The notes beneath the pieces are model-generated. The model was not told the DNA's origin. It did no database searches and saw only the letters and a list, made by a program, of their open reading frames with translations. From positions 1,984,001 to 2,048,000 of the forward strand of contig NZ_CP101823.1 of NCBI RefSeq assembly GCF_024498175.1: DNA of 64,000 nucleotides. Direction: 5' to 3'. A program made the position numbers and the translations under genes. Positions 17,296 through 24,834 of the stretch are shown here, piece by piece (the first letter of the stretch is position 1; each line of letters starts with the position of its first letter). Origin of the DNA: Haloplanus salinarum (lineage in GTDB: Archaea; Halobacteriota; Halobacteria; Halobacteriales; Haloferacaceae).

Positions 17296-17529
17296 ATGGG
17301 CGGACGACCCCTCGACGTGCTGGAGGCCTCGCTCGACGAGGACGTGACGGTGTATCTCAAGGACGGCCGTGCGTTCCACGGCCTTCTCGGCGGGTACGAC
17401 CAGCATATGAACGTCGTACTCGAACCTGGCGACGAGATCGGCGAGGGCGCCCTCGACGATCCGAACGTCGAGCAGGTCGACAACACAACCATTATACGCG
17501 GCGACAACGTCGTGACGATAAGTACATGA
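17296..17529 (+). CDS. Archaeal Lsm (Sm-like) RNA-binding protein
   Basis: This 77-residue Sm-fold protein shows the Sm1 motif ([27 protein letters not shown]) and a short Sm2 segment ([10 protein letters not shown]). The Sm2 segment carries the R-G-D/N residues that bind uridine-rich RNA. Archaeal Lsm forms heptameric rings and acts on small RNAs. It overlaps rpl37e in an ATGA junction, a pairing that is very conserved in archaea. Another ATG five bases upstream is out of frame. Confidence 0.95.
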   Translation: MGGRPLDVLEASLDEDVTVYLKDGRAFHGLLGGYDQHMNVVLEPGDEIGEGALDDPNVEQVDNTTIIRGDNVVTIST

Positions 17530-17699
17530 CCGGAGCAGGAACGCCGAGCCAGGGCAAGAAGAACAAGACGACCCACGTCAAATGTCGACGTTGCGGTGAG
17601 AAATCCTACCACGTCCGGAAGAAGGTCTGTTCGTCGTGTGGCTTCGGCAAGTCGGCGAAGCGACGCGACTACGAGTGGCAGAGCAAGGCCGGCGAGTAA
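17526..17699 (+). CDS. rpl37e: 50S ribosomal protein L37e
   Basis: This 57-residue ribosomal protein has a basic N-terminus ([17 protein letters not shown]) and the four-cysteine zinc finger CRRCG...CSSCGFG characteristic of eL37. It ends [15 protein letters not shown]. The start overlaps the lsm stop by four bases, so the two are co-translated. Length and residues are normal for the family. Confidence 0.95.
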   Translation: MTGAGTPSQGKKNKTTHVKCRRCGEKSYHVRKKVCSSCGFGKSAKRRDYEWQSKAGE

Positions 17700-17825
17700 C
17701 CCGGCTCCGAGCGGGCCGACGCTCCGTTTTTCGTCTCTCCTCACGATCGCCGTTCAGCAGGGATAGCGGCGCTGATACGGCCTATCGCCGCTCGGGGTCG
17801 AGGCGAAAACGTACCCAATAGCGTG

Positions 17826-17835
17826 CCTTTTTACC
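17826..17835 (+). promoter_or_regulatory. TATA-like box for purF
   Basis: CCTTTTTACC is centred about 28 bases before the ATG at 17858, which supports a leaderless message starting there rather than at 17894. Confidence 0.45.
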
Positions 17836-17857
17836 CCGCGGCACACTACCCACGCTC

Positions 17858-19336
17858 ATGGCACACGGGCGGGATCACCGTACCCCGGACGGGATGACCG
17901 AGAAGTGTGGCGTCGTGGGCGTTTCCCTCGCCGACCGCGACGCCGCTCGGCCCCTGTATTACTCGCTGTACGCACTCCAGCACCGGGGGCAGGAGTCGGC
18001 CGGCATAGTGACCCACGACGGGTTCCAACAACACAGTCACGTGGAGATGGGACTGGTGGGCGACGCCTTCGGCGCCGACGACCTGGACCAGTTGAACGGG
18101 ACCGCCGGGATCGGTCACGTTCGGTACCCGACGTCCGGCGGCGTCAACGCCTCCTGCGCTCAGCCGTTCTCCGTCTCCTTCAAGTCCGGATCGCTCGGCC
18201 TCGCACACAACGGCAACCTCGTCAACGCCGCGGAGATCCGCTCGGACCTCGAGGCGCTCGGCCACGCCTTCACCTCCGACGGCGACACCGAGGTGATCGC
18301 CCACGACCTCGCGCGCAACCTGCTGGAGGAGGACCTCGTGCGGGCGGTCAAGCGAACCATGGGCCGCATCCACGGCTCCTACGCCCTGACGATCATGCAC
18401 GACGACGCCGTCCTCGGGGTCCGCGATCCGGAGGGGAATCGCCCGCTCTGTATCGGGAAACTCGACGACGGCTACGTGTTGGCCTCGGAGTCGGCGGCCA
18501 TCGACACGCTGGACGGTGAACTCGTCCGCGACGTGGCTCCCGGGGAACTGATCGTCCTCGAACCGGACGGCTCCGGATTCGACTCGTATCAACTCGTCGA
18601 CCGCGACGACACGGCCCACTGCTTTTTCGAACACGTCTACTTCGCCCGCCCGGACTCGGTCATCGACGACGACCTCGTCTACGACGTGCGGCGTGACCTC
18701 GGGCGCGAACTCTGGGCGGAGAGCGGCATCGATACGGACGTGGTGATGCCGGTGCCGGACTCCGGGCGCTCCTTCGCCTCCGGCTACGCCGAGGCCGCGG
18801 GCGACGACGGCGGCGACGTGGAGTTCGCCGAGGGACTGATGAAGAACCGCTACGTCGGCCGGACGTTCATCATGCCGACACAGGACGAGCGCGAACGCGC
18901 CGTTCGGCTGAAACTCAACCCGATCCGGAGCACGGTCGAGGGCAAGACCGTCACCATCATCGACGACAGCATCGTCCGTGGCACCACCTCGACCCAGTTG
19001 GTCGACCTCATCCGCGACGCCGGGGCCGAGGAGGTCCACGTCAGGATCGGTGCCCCACCGATCGTCGCCCCCTGCTATATGGGGATCGACATGGCGAGCC
19101 GGGACGAACTCATCGCGGCGGACAAGAGCGTCGACGACATCAGGGAGATCATCGGCGCCGACAGCCTCTCCTATCTCTCCATCGACGCCATCGCCGACGT
19201 CCTGGGTCGGGCGAAAGGCGACCTCTGTCTGGGCTGTGTGACCGGGGAGTATCCGTACGACATCGAGGGCGAGCGGACCGACCGCGACGTCTCCCGGCCG
19301 GCCGTCGGTGGCGAGTCCGCGCCGGCGGACGACTGA
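17858..19336 (+). CDS. purF: Amidophosphoribosyltransferase
   Basis: PurF makes phosphoribosylamine from PRPP and glutamine, the first step of purine synthesis. The sequence contains the class II glutamine amidotransferase nucleophile in TEKCGVVG, which becomes N-terminal after propeptide removal. ALQHRGQESAGI, the PRPP-binding IIDDSIVRGTTSTQL and a C-terminal cysteine segment (LCLGCVTGEYPYDI) follow. The last resembles the iron-sulfur ligand region of Bacillus-type PurF. The start at 17858 gives a 15-residue propeptide and fits the TATA spacing; the ATG at 17894 would give a three-residue one. Length from either start is normal. Confidence 0.95.
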   Translation: MAHGRDHRTPDGMTEKCGVVGVSLADRDAARPLYYSLYALQHRGQESAGIVTHDGFQQHSHVEMGLVGDAFGADDLDQLNGTAGIGHVRYPTSGGVNASCAQPFSVSFKSGSLGLAHNGNLVNAAEIRSDLEALGHAFTSDGDTEVIAHDLARNLLEEDLVRAVKRTMGRIHGSYALTIMHDDAVLGVRDPEGNRPLCIGKLDDGYVLASESAAIDTLDGELVRDVAPGELIVLEPDGSGFDSYQLVDRDDTAHCFFEHVYFARPDSVIDDDLVYDVRRDLGRELWAESGIDTDVVMPVPDSGRSFASGYAEAAGDDGGDVEFAEGLMKNRYVGRTFIMPTQDERERAVRLKLNPIRSTVEGKTVTIIDDSIVRGTTSTQLVDLIRDAGAEEVHVRIGAPPIVAPCYMGIDMASRDELIAADKSVDDIREIIGADSLSYLSIDAIADVLGRAKGDLCLGCVTGEYPYDIEGERTDRDVSRPAVGGESAPADD

Positions 19337-19426
19337 ACTCCCGTCACCGAACTGACCGAAAACCCCGCGGATCGGGCCCGAAACCGGCAATATTTTTGAA
19401 GGGGTCGTGTGTAGGAGGAGGCGACC

Positions 19427-20188
19427 ATGAGCGAGGAACGCGACGCTCGGCTGGGACGGCGGCGGCTGTTGCAGGCGAGCGCCGGGGCCGTGGGTGCCGG
19501 GCTACTCGGTGTGGGAGCGACCGGGACCGCCGCGGGCCAGTCAGGCCCGTTCGACGGATGGATGAGTGACGTGAGCAACTACGAGGGCGTCGTCGACCAA
19601 ACGGGGTCGGGCGAGGTGACCGTCGAGGTGGGCGTCGAGGCCAACAACGGCGCGTTCGGGTTCGGTCCGGCGGCCATCCAGGTCGACACCGGGACCACCG
19701 TCGTCTGGGAGTGGACCGGCCAGGGCGGACAGCACAACGTCGTCGCGGAGGAGGGCGGCGACTTCGAGAGCGAGCTCTCCGCCGAAGCCGGCTTCACTTT
19801 CGAACAGACCTTCGACTCCGAAGGCGTCGTCAAGTACTTCTGTACGCCCCACCGGGCGCTCGGCATGAAGGGCGTCGTCGTCGTCGGCGACGTCGACACC
19901 GGCGCGGAGGTCATCAGCGGCGGTGGCGGCGACGGCGGTGGCGGCGGTGGCGACGGCGGTGGCGGCGACGGCGGTGGCGGCGGTAACAGCGGTAGTGAGG
20001 GGAGCGGGAGCGGCGGTGACGGCGGCAGCGCGGCCAGTCAGGTGATGTCCCTGGCGATCGGCGGGTCGCTCGTCGCCGCGTTCCTCTCGCCCATCGTCTT
20101 CGGGCTGATCCTGATGCTCCGGGATGCCGGCGGCTCTCGCTCCGACGACGCGAGCGCCGAACACGGGGAGCCGAGCCACGAGGACTAG
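19427..20188 (+). CDS. Halocyanin-domain blue copper protein with C-terminal membrane anchor
   Basis: This 253-residue protein has a twin-arginine signal (RLGRRRLLQASAGAVGAGLLG). The cupredoxin domain follows, with copper ligands visible as GGQHNVV (His) and YFCTPHRALGM (Cys, His, Met). A glycine/aspartate linker of about 45 residues leads to one membrane helix (SLVAAFLSPIVFGLILML) and an acidic tail. A GGAGG ribosome binding site lies just before the ATG, and ATATTTTTG sits about 36 bases upstream. Halocyanins shuttle electrons outside the membrane. Being next to nirK, it is the obvious candidate electron donor to nitrite reductase (inference). Confidence 0.93.
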   Translation: MSEERDARLGRRRLLQASAGAVGAGLLGVGATGTAAGQSGPFDGWMSDVSNYEGVVDQTGSGEVTVEVGVEANNGAFGFGPAAIQVDTGTTVVWEWTGQGGQHNVVAEEGGDFESELSAEAGFTFEQTFDSEGVVKYFCTPHRALGMKGVVVVGDVDTGAEVISGGGGDGGGGGGDGGGGDGGGGGNSGSEGSGSGGDGGSAASQVMSLAIGGSLVAAFLSPIVFGLILMLRDAGGSRSDDASAEHGEPSHED

Positions 20189-20826
20189 TCGACGACGCTC
20201 GCGTCGGCGACGAACGCGCGGATGATCGCGCCCTCGGCGCGGTGGAGCCGTTCGCTGGCGGTCGACTTGGCGATATCGAGGTGATCGGCCAGCTCGGTCA
20301 GCGTACAGGTCCGCGGCGTGTGGTAGTAGCCGCGTTCGACCGCCGTCTCGAGCAGGTCGCGCTGGCGGTCGGTGACGACCGACTCGGGGTCCATCGAGGT
20401 GCGGACCGACCGCACGTCGAACTCGAGGCCGAAGGTACGAAGCTGGTCGGCGAGCGACGACAGTCGGTCCCGCGAGGCCGTGAGTTCGAGGTCGGCGACG
20501 CCGTCGACGATGGTGATCGGCGGCTCGAACGGCGTCCGGGAGTTACGGATCGAGAGCAACAGGAGGGGTTCGTCGGTCTCGAACTGGATCAGCGCCCGGT
20601 CGTCCCCACGGTGGAGCAGTTCGAAGACCCGGACGCCGGAGACCGCATCGAGCTGCGAGAGGACGGCCTCCATGTCGGGGGCCGTGATCTCGACCAGCCC
20701 GACGCCCGTGTCGTCGTCGTCGGGGAGCGCGGCGAGTACGCGGAAGGTCGCCTCGGGATGGCGCGACGAGAGATCGGCGATCCAGACGTCCTCCGGAAGT
20801 GTCACCGCGAGCCGTGCCGTGGGCAT
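20185..20826 (-). CDS. Bat/HTH-10-type transcriptional regulator
   Basis: This 213-residue protein has an N-terminal alpha/beta sensing region (LAVTLPEDVWIADLSSRHPEATFRVLA) typical of haloarchaeal HTH-10 regulators. The C-terminal HTH is VTDRQRDLLETAVERGYYHTPRTCTLTELADHLDIAKSTASERLHRAE (residues about 155-205). The ATG at 20826 is preferred over a longer reading at 20901. It lies between halocyanin and nirK, convergent with halocyanin (four-base overlap) and 82 bases downstream of the nirK stop on the same strand. Regulators of this family next to nirK have been linked to denitrification control in haloarchaea. Control of nirK by this protein is inferred from position. Confidence 0.88.
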   Translation of the reverse strand: MPTARLAVTLPEDVWIADLSSRHPEATFRVLAALPDDDDTGVGLVEITAPDMEAVLSQLDAVSGVRVFELLHRGDDRALIQFETDEPLLLLSIRNSRTPFEPPITIVDGVADLELTASRDRLSSLADQLRTFGLEFDVRSVRTSMDPESVVTDRQRDLLETAVERGYYHTPRTCTLTELADHLDIAKSTASERLHRAEGAIIRAFVADASVVD

Positions 20827-20908
20827 GACAGTACGGTTGTCCGCGACGGGTATAAGTCGGTCTCGACGCGCCGGAACGGCGAACGGATCGACATCGACCA
20901 CAAGGATG

Positions 20909-22024
20909 TCAGGCGTACTGTGCCCCTTCGTGGCTGGTGCCGTGGGCGTCGGGGTCGTAGATGTCCTCGTTCTCCTCGCCGACCACGTCGACCTCCGCGA
21001 GCATCCCCCGGCGGGCGACGCGACTGAGCGCGTGGTCGACGAGCTTGATCCGCTCGGGGACGGGCGTGTCCATCTCGCCGATCATACAGCTTCCGGGCGG
21101 CACCTTCACCGTCTGGATGTTCTTGTCGGCGTACGCCTCGAAGTCACCGTCCTCGGGGATGCCACCGTCGCGGTAGGCCCGCTTCCAGACGTTGCCGATC
21201 GGGTGGAAGTTGCTGGAGTAGTTCGGGCCGCCGTCGACCATGAACACGCGCACCCGTTCGCCCTGCTGGACCTCGATCGGGCCGCGGTTGGCGGCCGCCC
21301 ACGCGTACTTCTCGCCGTTCAGGAGGACGTAGGTCGGGTTCTCGTTCCGCATCGCGGCCATGTCGAAGCTGTGCTTGCCCTCCTGTCCGACCTCGCCGTC
21401 GGTGTACACCTCGTGCTGGCCGAAGTAGAGCTCGCGGTCCACCTCGGGGAGTCCCCCCTCCGGTTCGACGAGGATCATGCCGAACATCCCGGCACTGATG
21501 TGCATGTCGAGGTTCGGCACGGCACAGTGGTAGATGAACGCGCCGGGGTAGTCGGCCCGGAACCGCATGGCGTTCTCCTCGCCGGGTGCGGCGGTGGTCG
21601 CCACCGCCCCGCCGCCGGTACCGTAGACGGCGTGGAGGTCAACGTTGTGTGGCAGCGCGTTACCCGAAGGACTCTCGAAGGTCAGGTCGACGGTGTCCCC
21701 CTGCCGGACCCGGATCATCGGGCCCGGAATCTCCCCGTCGAACGTCATGAAGTCGAAGGTGACGCCGGGTTCGATCTCGGCGGTCACCTCCTCGGCGGTC
21801 AGCGTAACCTCGTGCGTCGTCGGCTCGTCCCGATCGATCGGACCCGGGATGTCGGTGGGATCGGCAGCCACCTGGTCGGTAGTCGGCGTCGACGTCTGTT
21901 CGACCTGTTGTCGCTGCGTCTCGGCTTCAGAGGCTCTCGGAGCCTCGGCGCTGCACCCTGCAACTGTCGCCGCGCCGCCGATACCGAGCGCCTGGAGCGC
22001 CCGTCGACGGGTGGTTTCGAACAT
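20909..22024 (-). CDS. nirK: Copper-containing nitrite reductase
   Basis: NirK reduces nitrite to nitric oxide outside the membrane. This 371-residue protein has a twin-arginine lipoprotein-like leader (TRRRALQALGIGGAATVAGCS) and two cupredoxin domains. The ligands are visible: PHNVDLH (type 1/type 2 His), YHCAVPNLDMHISAGMFG (Cys, His, Met of type 1 copper), SSNFHPIG and KLVDHAL (type 2 His). Length is normal. The promoter region 22025-22188 contains a TATA box and a perfect palindrome (see 22103-22131). NO reductase and nitrate reductase genes are not in the window. Confidence 0.96.
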   Translation of the reverse strand: MFETTRRRALQALGIGGAATVAGCSAEAPRASEAETQRQQVEQTSTPTTDQVAADPTDIPGPIDRDEPTTHEVTLTAEEVTAEIEPGVTFDFMTFDGEIPGPMIRVRQGDTVDLTFESPSGNALPHNVDLHAVYGTGGGAVATTAAPGEENAMRFRADYPGAFIYHCAVPNLDMHISAGMFGMILVEPEGGLPEVDRELYFGQHEVYTDGEVGQEGKHSFDMAAMRNENPTYVLLNGEKYAWAAANRGPIEVQQGERVRVFMVDGGPNYSSNFHPIGNVWKRAYRDGGIPEDGDFEAYADKNIQTVKVPPGSCMIGEMDTPVPERIKLVDHALSRVARRGMLAEVDVVGEENEDIYDPDAHGTSHEGAQYA

Positions 22025-22102
22025 CGGGTGTCACCTCTGTTTGGATCATCGGGAGCAACCCGTATCAACCGGTCAGTCGATTCCTGACGGGTGGGTCCGC
22101 GA

Positions 22103-22131
22103 CCGAACCGGTTCGGCCGGGTACATAAAAG
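22103..22131 (-). promoter_or_regulatory. nirK TATA box with adjacent palindromic operator
   Basis: On the minus strand CTTTTATGTAC (22131-22121) is a TATA box. Five bases downstream lies the perfect 14-bp palindrome CCGAACCGGTTCGG (22116-22103), covering the region between TATA and the predicted start near 22100. The core CGAAC-NN-GTTCG recurs upstream of the MoaD-like gene at 22635-22646. It resembles the inverted CGAA...TTCG sites reported for denitrification promoters in Haloferax volcanii; I cannot confirm the exact spacing from memory. Confidence 0.65.
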
Positions 22132-22188
22132 GGCCGGCGGACGGGCGACGAACGGTCGCTCCGACGGTGACGCGGCAACGCCGCGCAG

Positions 22189-22593
22189 TCAACAGCAGAA
22201 GATGAACGGGTAGACCAGGCTCACGCGGTCCTCGTCCTCGATTTTCGTGTCGAACCCGTCGAGGACCTCGTTGAACTTCCCGTTGACCAGCACACGCGCG
22301 TAGGGTTTCGTCTGTTCGCCCTCGGGATTCTTGTGCCACGTGCCCGGGAGGTTCTCCGGGGGTTTCGCCCACCCGTCGGTCGTCGCCTCGGCCTCCGTCT
22401 CCGCGACGAGCATCTCCGCGAGCCCGGGCTGTTCGTCGAACAGTTTCTCCAGCAGGTCCCGGAGGGTATGCCCCTCGAACGTGAACTCTTGGTGGGGCTG
22501 GTCCATCGCGTCGCGGACGTGTCCGGTCGCGTGGAGCGCCACCGTCGTCGTTCGTGGATCCGTCCGGCCCTCGGAATCGGTAGTCGTACTCAT
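22189..22593 (-). CDS. MoaD/ThiS-like beta-grasp protein with Cys-Cys C-terminus
   Basis: This 134-residue protein shows the beta-grasp pattern: HATGHVRDAM, a helix TLRDLLEKLFDEQPGLAEML, YARVLVNGKF, then EDEDRVSLVYPFIFCC. This is the order of MoaD/ThiS/SAMP ubiquitin-like proteins, where the last strand normally ends in Gly-Gly for adenylation and sulfur transfer. Here the protein ends Phe-Cys-Cys, so ordinary E1-type activation looks impossible. A central insert (TTDGWAKPPENLPGTWHKNP) is also unusual. It lies 164 bases upstream of nirK on the same strand, with its own promoter region carrying the nirK-type palindrome. A role in copper or sulfur delivery to NirK is speculation. Confidence 0.82.
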   Translation of the reverse strand: MSTTTDSEGRTDPRTTTVALHATGHVRDAMDQPHQEFTFEGHTLRDLLEKLFDEQPGLAEMLVAETEAEATTDGWAKPPENLPGTWHKNPEGEQTKPYARVLVNGKFNEVLDGFDTKIEDEDRVSLVYPFIFCC

Positions 22594-22634
22594 GACGACT
22601 ACACATACGTGAGTATCACCCGAAAAGCTGTGTC

Positions 22635-22646
22635 CGAACATGTTCG
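22635..22646. promoter_or_regulatory. Palindromic operator in the MoaD-like/HTH intergenic region
   Basis: CGAACATGTTCG is a perfect 12-bp palindrome with the same CGAAC-NN-GTTCG form as the nirK operator. It lies 42 bases upstream of the MoaD-like ATG and 71 bases upstream of the divergent HTH gene, so it could serve either. Confidence 0.6.
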
Positions 22647-22716
22647 ATCGGCTCCGTGTCGTCGTCGCGCTCCGGGAAACGGCGGGCCTAAGTGAGTTCC
22701 TCGGCGATGGGTGTGT

Positions 22717-23094
22717 ATGGTGCGCGATCCGCTGTCGGGCGACGATCCGCCCGACCTGCAGTCGGTGTTGGACGCTCTCGACGACGCCGACTGCCGGACC
22801 ATCATCCGGCACCTCGACGAGCCGATGACGGCGACCGAGGTGTCGGAGGAATGTGATATCCCCATGTCTACGACCTACAGAAAACTCGAGCTACTGACCG
22901 AAGCATCGTTACTCGTCGAGGGAACGGAGATCAGACCGGACGGTCACCACGCCACGCGCTACGAGGTCGACTTCGAGGCCGTCACCATCGGGGTGACCGA
23001 GCAGCGCGACCTGGACGTGAGTATCGACCGGCCGTCTCACAGCGCCGACGAGCGCCTCGCGTCACTGTGGGGGGAGGTTCGCAAGGAAACATGA
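22717..23094 (+). CDS. ArsR-like winged-helix regulator
   Basis: This 125-residue protein has a winged HTH from about residue 15 to 75 (LQSVLDALDDADCRTIIRHL, MTATEVSEECDIPMSTTYRKLELL) and a wing with GHHATRYEVDF. The rest is a short C-terminal extension. I chose the ATG at 22717; GTG at 22711 and 22720 are alternatives. Its stop overlaps the ATG of a small three-helix membrane protein, so the two form a unit. It is divergent from the MoaD-like gene across a shared palindrome. The ligand is unknown. Confidence 0.85.
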   Translation: MVRDPLSGDDPPDLQSVLDALDDADCRTIIRHLDEPMTATEVSEECDIPMSTTYRKLELLTEASLLVEGTEIRPDGHHATRYEVDFEAVTIGVTEQRDLDVSIDRPSHSADERLASLWGEVRKET

Positions 23095-23366
23095 GCCACA
23101 TCGACATCGCGCTCATGGCGGTCAAGACGGGGACGCTTTTGCTCGGGAGCCTCATCACCTTCCTCTCGCTCAAGGCCTACCGTCGGACTGGCACACCCGC
23201 GCTCCGGGCGCTCGGCATCGGGTTCGGTCTCGTCACCGTCGGCGCGCTCCTCGCCGGCGTCGGCCACCAGTTCACCGCGCTCTCGCTCACGCACTCGGTC
23301 GTCATCGAGAGCGGACTCACCCTCGTCGGCTTCGCGGTCATCGTCTACTCGCTGTACGTGGAGTGA
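23091..23366 (+). CDS. Small three-helix membrane protein paired with HTH regulator
   Basis: This 91-residue protein has three hydrophobic segments, around residues 10-30, 40-62 and 68-88, with RRTGTPALRAL in the first loop and a conserved-looking GHQFTALSLTHS between helices 2 and 3. Its ATG overlaps the stop of the HTH gene. A homologue with the same loop pattern (RRSRPYL, then DHHLFEH) lies at 24496-24834 and is also fused by overlap to a HTH gene. Such pairs suggest the membrane protein senses something and controls the regulator (inference). Confidence 0.82.
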   Translation: MSHIDIALMAVKTGTLLLGSLITFLSLKAYRRTGTPALRALGIGFGLVTVGALLAGVGHQFTALSLTHSVVIESGLTLVGFAVIVYSLYVE

Positions 23367-23445
23367 CACCGCTCCGCCGCCGGTTCGGCGCCGGTCTCCT
23401 CGGGTACCGTTACGGTCGGTTGCGACAGGATCGACTCGTGGTCGG

Positions 23446-24006
23446 TCAGTAGCGGAGATAGAGCAGGCCGTAGACGACGTTGCCGAGGACAAAAGAGAGC
23501 AGCCAGAGCGCCGCGGCCACCCGTCCGACGCGGGCGTGGGCGGTGTCGGCGAGCGCCGCGACCGGACGTGTCGTCCCGAGCAGGAGCACGTAATAAAGGA
23601 GGGGGATACAGACGATGGCGAGGAGGATGTGGACCGCGAGGAGGGGGAGATACACCCAGCGGCGGACGGCGTCGGGGCCGGGGAACTCCGCGGGCCCAAC
23701 GAGTGTCACCTTGTAGAGGTAGAGCACGAGGAAGACGGCGAAGAGGGCGGCCGAGGTAAGCATCATCGCGCGGTGTCTGTCGAACTCGCCGCGGCGGGCG
23801 AAGGCGATGCCCGCGGCGATGGTGACTACGGCGACGGCGCTGACGGCGGCGTTGACGTGGGGGATGGCGGTCAGAACCGCCTCGGGCGCGCGCGGAACGG
23901 CGCCGCGGGGAATCGCGCCGAGCACCGCGCCGAACACCAGAGCGAGCGACGCGGCGGTGAGGACGGCGGTGAGTGCCGGCACGCGGTTCCGTGCGTCGAG
24001 CTGCAT
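23446..24006 (-). CDS. DUF420-like membrane protein
   Basis: This 186-residue protein has five or six membrane segments. The conserved-looking histidines are AIPHVNAAVSAV, EFDRHRAMMLTS and LLAVHILLAIV, and LYLYKVTLVG follows the second. This pattern matches the DUF420/YozB-CtaM group, whose members help assemble heme-copper oxidases in bacteria. Whether that role holds here is inference, but it fits a respiratory neighbourhood. It is transcribed toward the 23091 gene and converges with it, with 79 bases between stops. The ATG at 24006 is the only sensible start. Confidence 0.82.
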   Translation of the reverse strand: MQLDARNRVPALTAVLTAASLALVFGAVLGAIPRGAVPRAPEAVLTAIPHVNAAVSAVAVVTIAAGIAFARRGEFDRHRAMMLTSAALFAVFLVLYLYKVTLVGPAEFPGPDAVRRWVYLPLLAVHILLAIVCIPLLYYVLLLGTTRPVAALADTAHARVGRVAAALWLLSFVLGNVVYGLLYLRY

Positions 24007-24159
24007 ACCCGACGGTGAGGTAGCAACTCACAAAACGTCGGGGATTTCGGTGCGGGCGCCACGACGGAGGCCACCGAACGACGACGGGCAAAAGGAAAGC
24101 CATTTCAAATACCCCCGACAACGGTGGTATGCGTACCGACGAAACACAGAACACTGCGA

Positions 24160-24244
24160 GCGTGGGTAGCCAAGCTAGGCCAACGGCGCAGCGTTGAGGG
24201 CGCTGTCCTGTAGAGGTCCGCCGGTTCAAATCCGGTCCCACGCA
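24160..24244 (+). tRNA. tRNA-Leu (GAG)
   Basis: This 85-nt tRNA has acceptor GCGTGGG paired to CCCACGC with discriminator A. The anticodon stem CAGCG/CGCTG has loop TTGAGGG, giving anticodon GAG. The long variable arm TCCTGTAGAGGTCC is typical of leucine tRNAs, and the T arm is GCCGG-TTCAAAT-CCGGT. Its 3' end is duplicated downstream. Confidence 0.94.
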
Positions 24245-24370
24245 TCGCACGGACGCGAACGGACGTGAGCGGCCGGGGATGCACACCCGGGTTCGAATCA
24301 GGGAGAACGCGCGAGCGTTCGACCGTGGTTCAAATCCGGTCCCACGCATCGCACGGACGCGAACGGACGT
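24245..24370 (+). repeat. Duplicated tRNA-Leu 3' end with hairpin tail
   Basis: A 44-bp direct repeat covers 24223-24266 (last 22 bases of the tRNA plus 22 of flank) and 24327-24370, offset 104 bp. The duplicated tRNA end finishes at 24348. Between them is GAACGC-GCGA-GCGTTC (a six-pair hairpin) and another T-loop-like GGGTTCGAATC. The second copy runs into GCGAACG-GA-CGTTCGC (24359-24374), a perfect hairpin that is interrupted in the first copy. The remaining sequence to 24495 shows no gene. Confidence 0.8.
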
Positions 24371-24495
24371 TCGCGCCCACCGATGCAGGTGATTCCCATC
24401 CGGGACATCACCCACGCAAAACTTCTCCACGGACGTCGACGGCGAGCGGCAGCCACGACGAAGCGTTCAGGTGCGCCCGGTCCGAACGGGCGCAC

Positions 24496-24834
24496 ATGGA
24501 ACCGTCTTTGCCTCTGCACGCCGTCGCCGACGCGGGCTTTAGGTCGCCCGGGCTGGTCGCCGTCGTCGTCGTCGCCACGCTCGGAGCAGCCGTGCTCCTC
24601 GGGGTGGCCTTCGCCGCCTTCGTGCAGCGGCGCTCCCGGCCCTACCTCCTGCTCGTCGCCGCCTTCGCCGCGCTGCTCGGTCGGTCCGCCGTCGTCGGGA
24701 TGAGCCTGCTCGGGGGACTCTCACCCGCGGATCACCACCTCTTCGAACACGGCCTCGACGTGGTGCTGGTGGCGCTCGTCGTCGCGGCGGTGTACTACGC
24801 CCGGAGCGTCGACCGGGAGGTGTCGGCCTCGTGA
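24496..24834 (+). CDS. Small three-helix membrane protein paired with HTH regulator (second pair)
   Basis: This 112-residue protein has three hydrophobic stretches, at residues about 18-42, 52-70 and 88-104. The RRSRPYLLLV loop and a histidine cluster ADHHLFEHGLDV match the arrangement of the protein at 23091-23366 (RRTGTPALRAL and HSVVIESGL). The stop overlaps the GTG of a winged-helix gene (GTGA at 24831-24834). I place the start at the ATG at 24496 because the upstream sequence is tRNA tail. The function is unknown; a membrane sensor of the paired regulator is inferred. Confidence 0.8.
   Translation: MEPSLPLHAVADAGFRSPGLVAVVVVATLGAAVLLGVAFAAFVQRRSRPYLLLVAAFAALLGRSAVVGMSLLGGLSPADHHLFEHGLDVVLVALVVAAVYYARSVDREVSAS

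Noticed and set aside
19918-20036. GGTGGCGGCGACGGC-type repeat as an independent element
   Set aside because: It simply encodes the Gly/Asp linker of the halocyanin.
24371-24495. Second tRNA downstream of the tRNA-Leu tail
   Set aside because: T-loop-like words occur, but no acceptor pairing or anticodon arm can be drawn.
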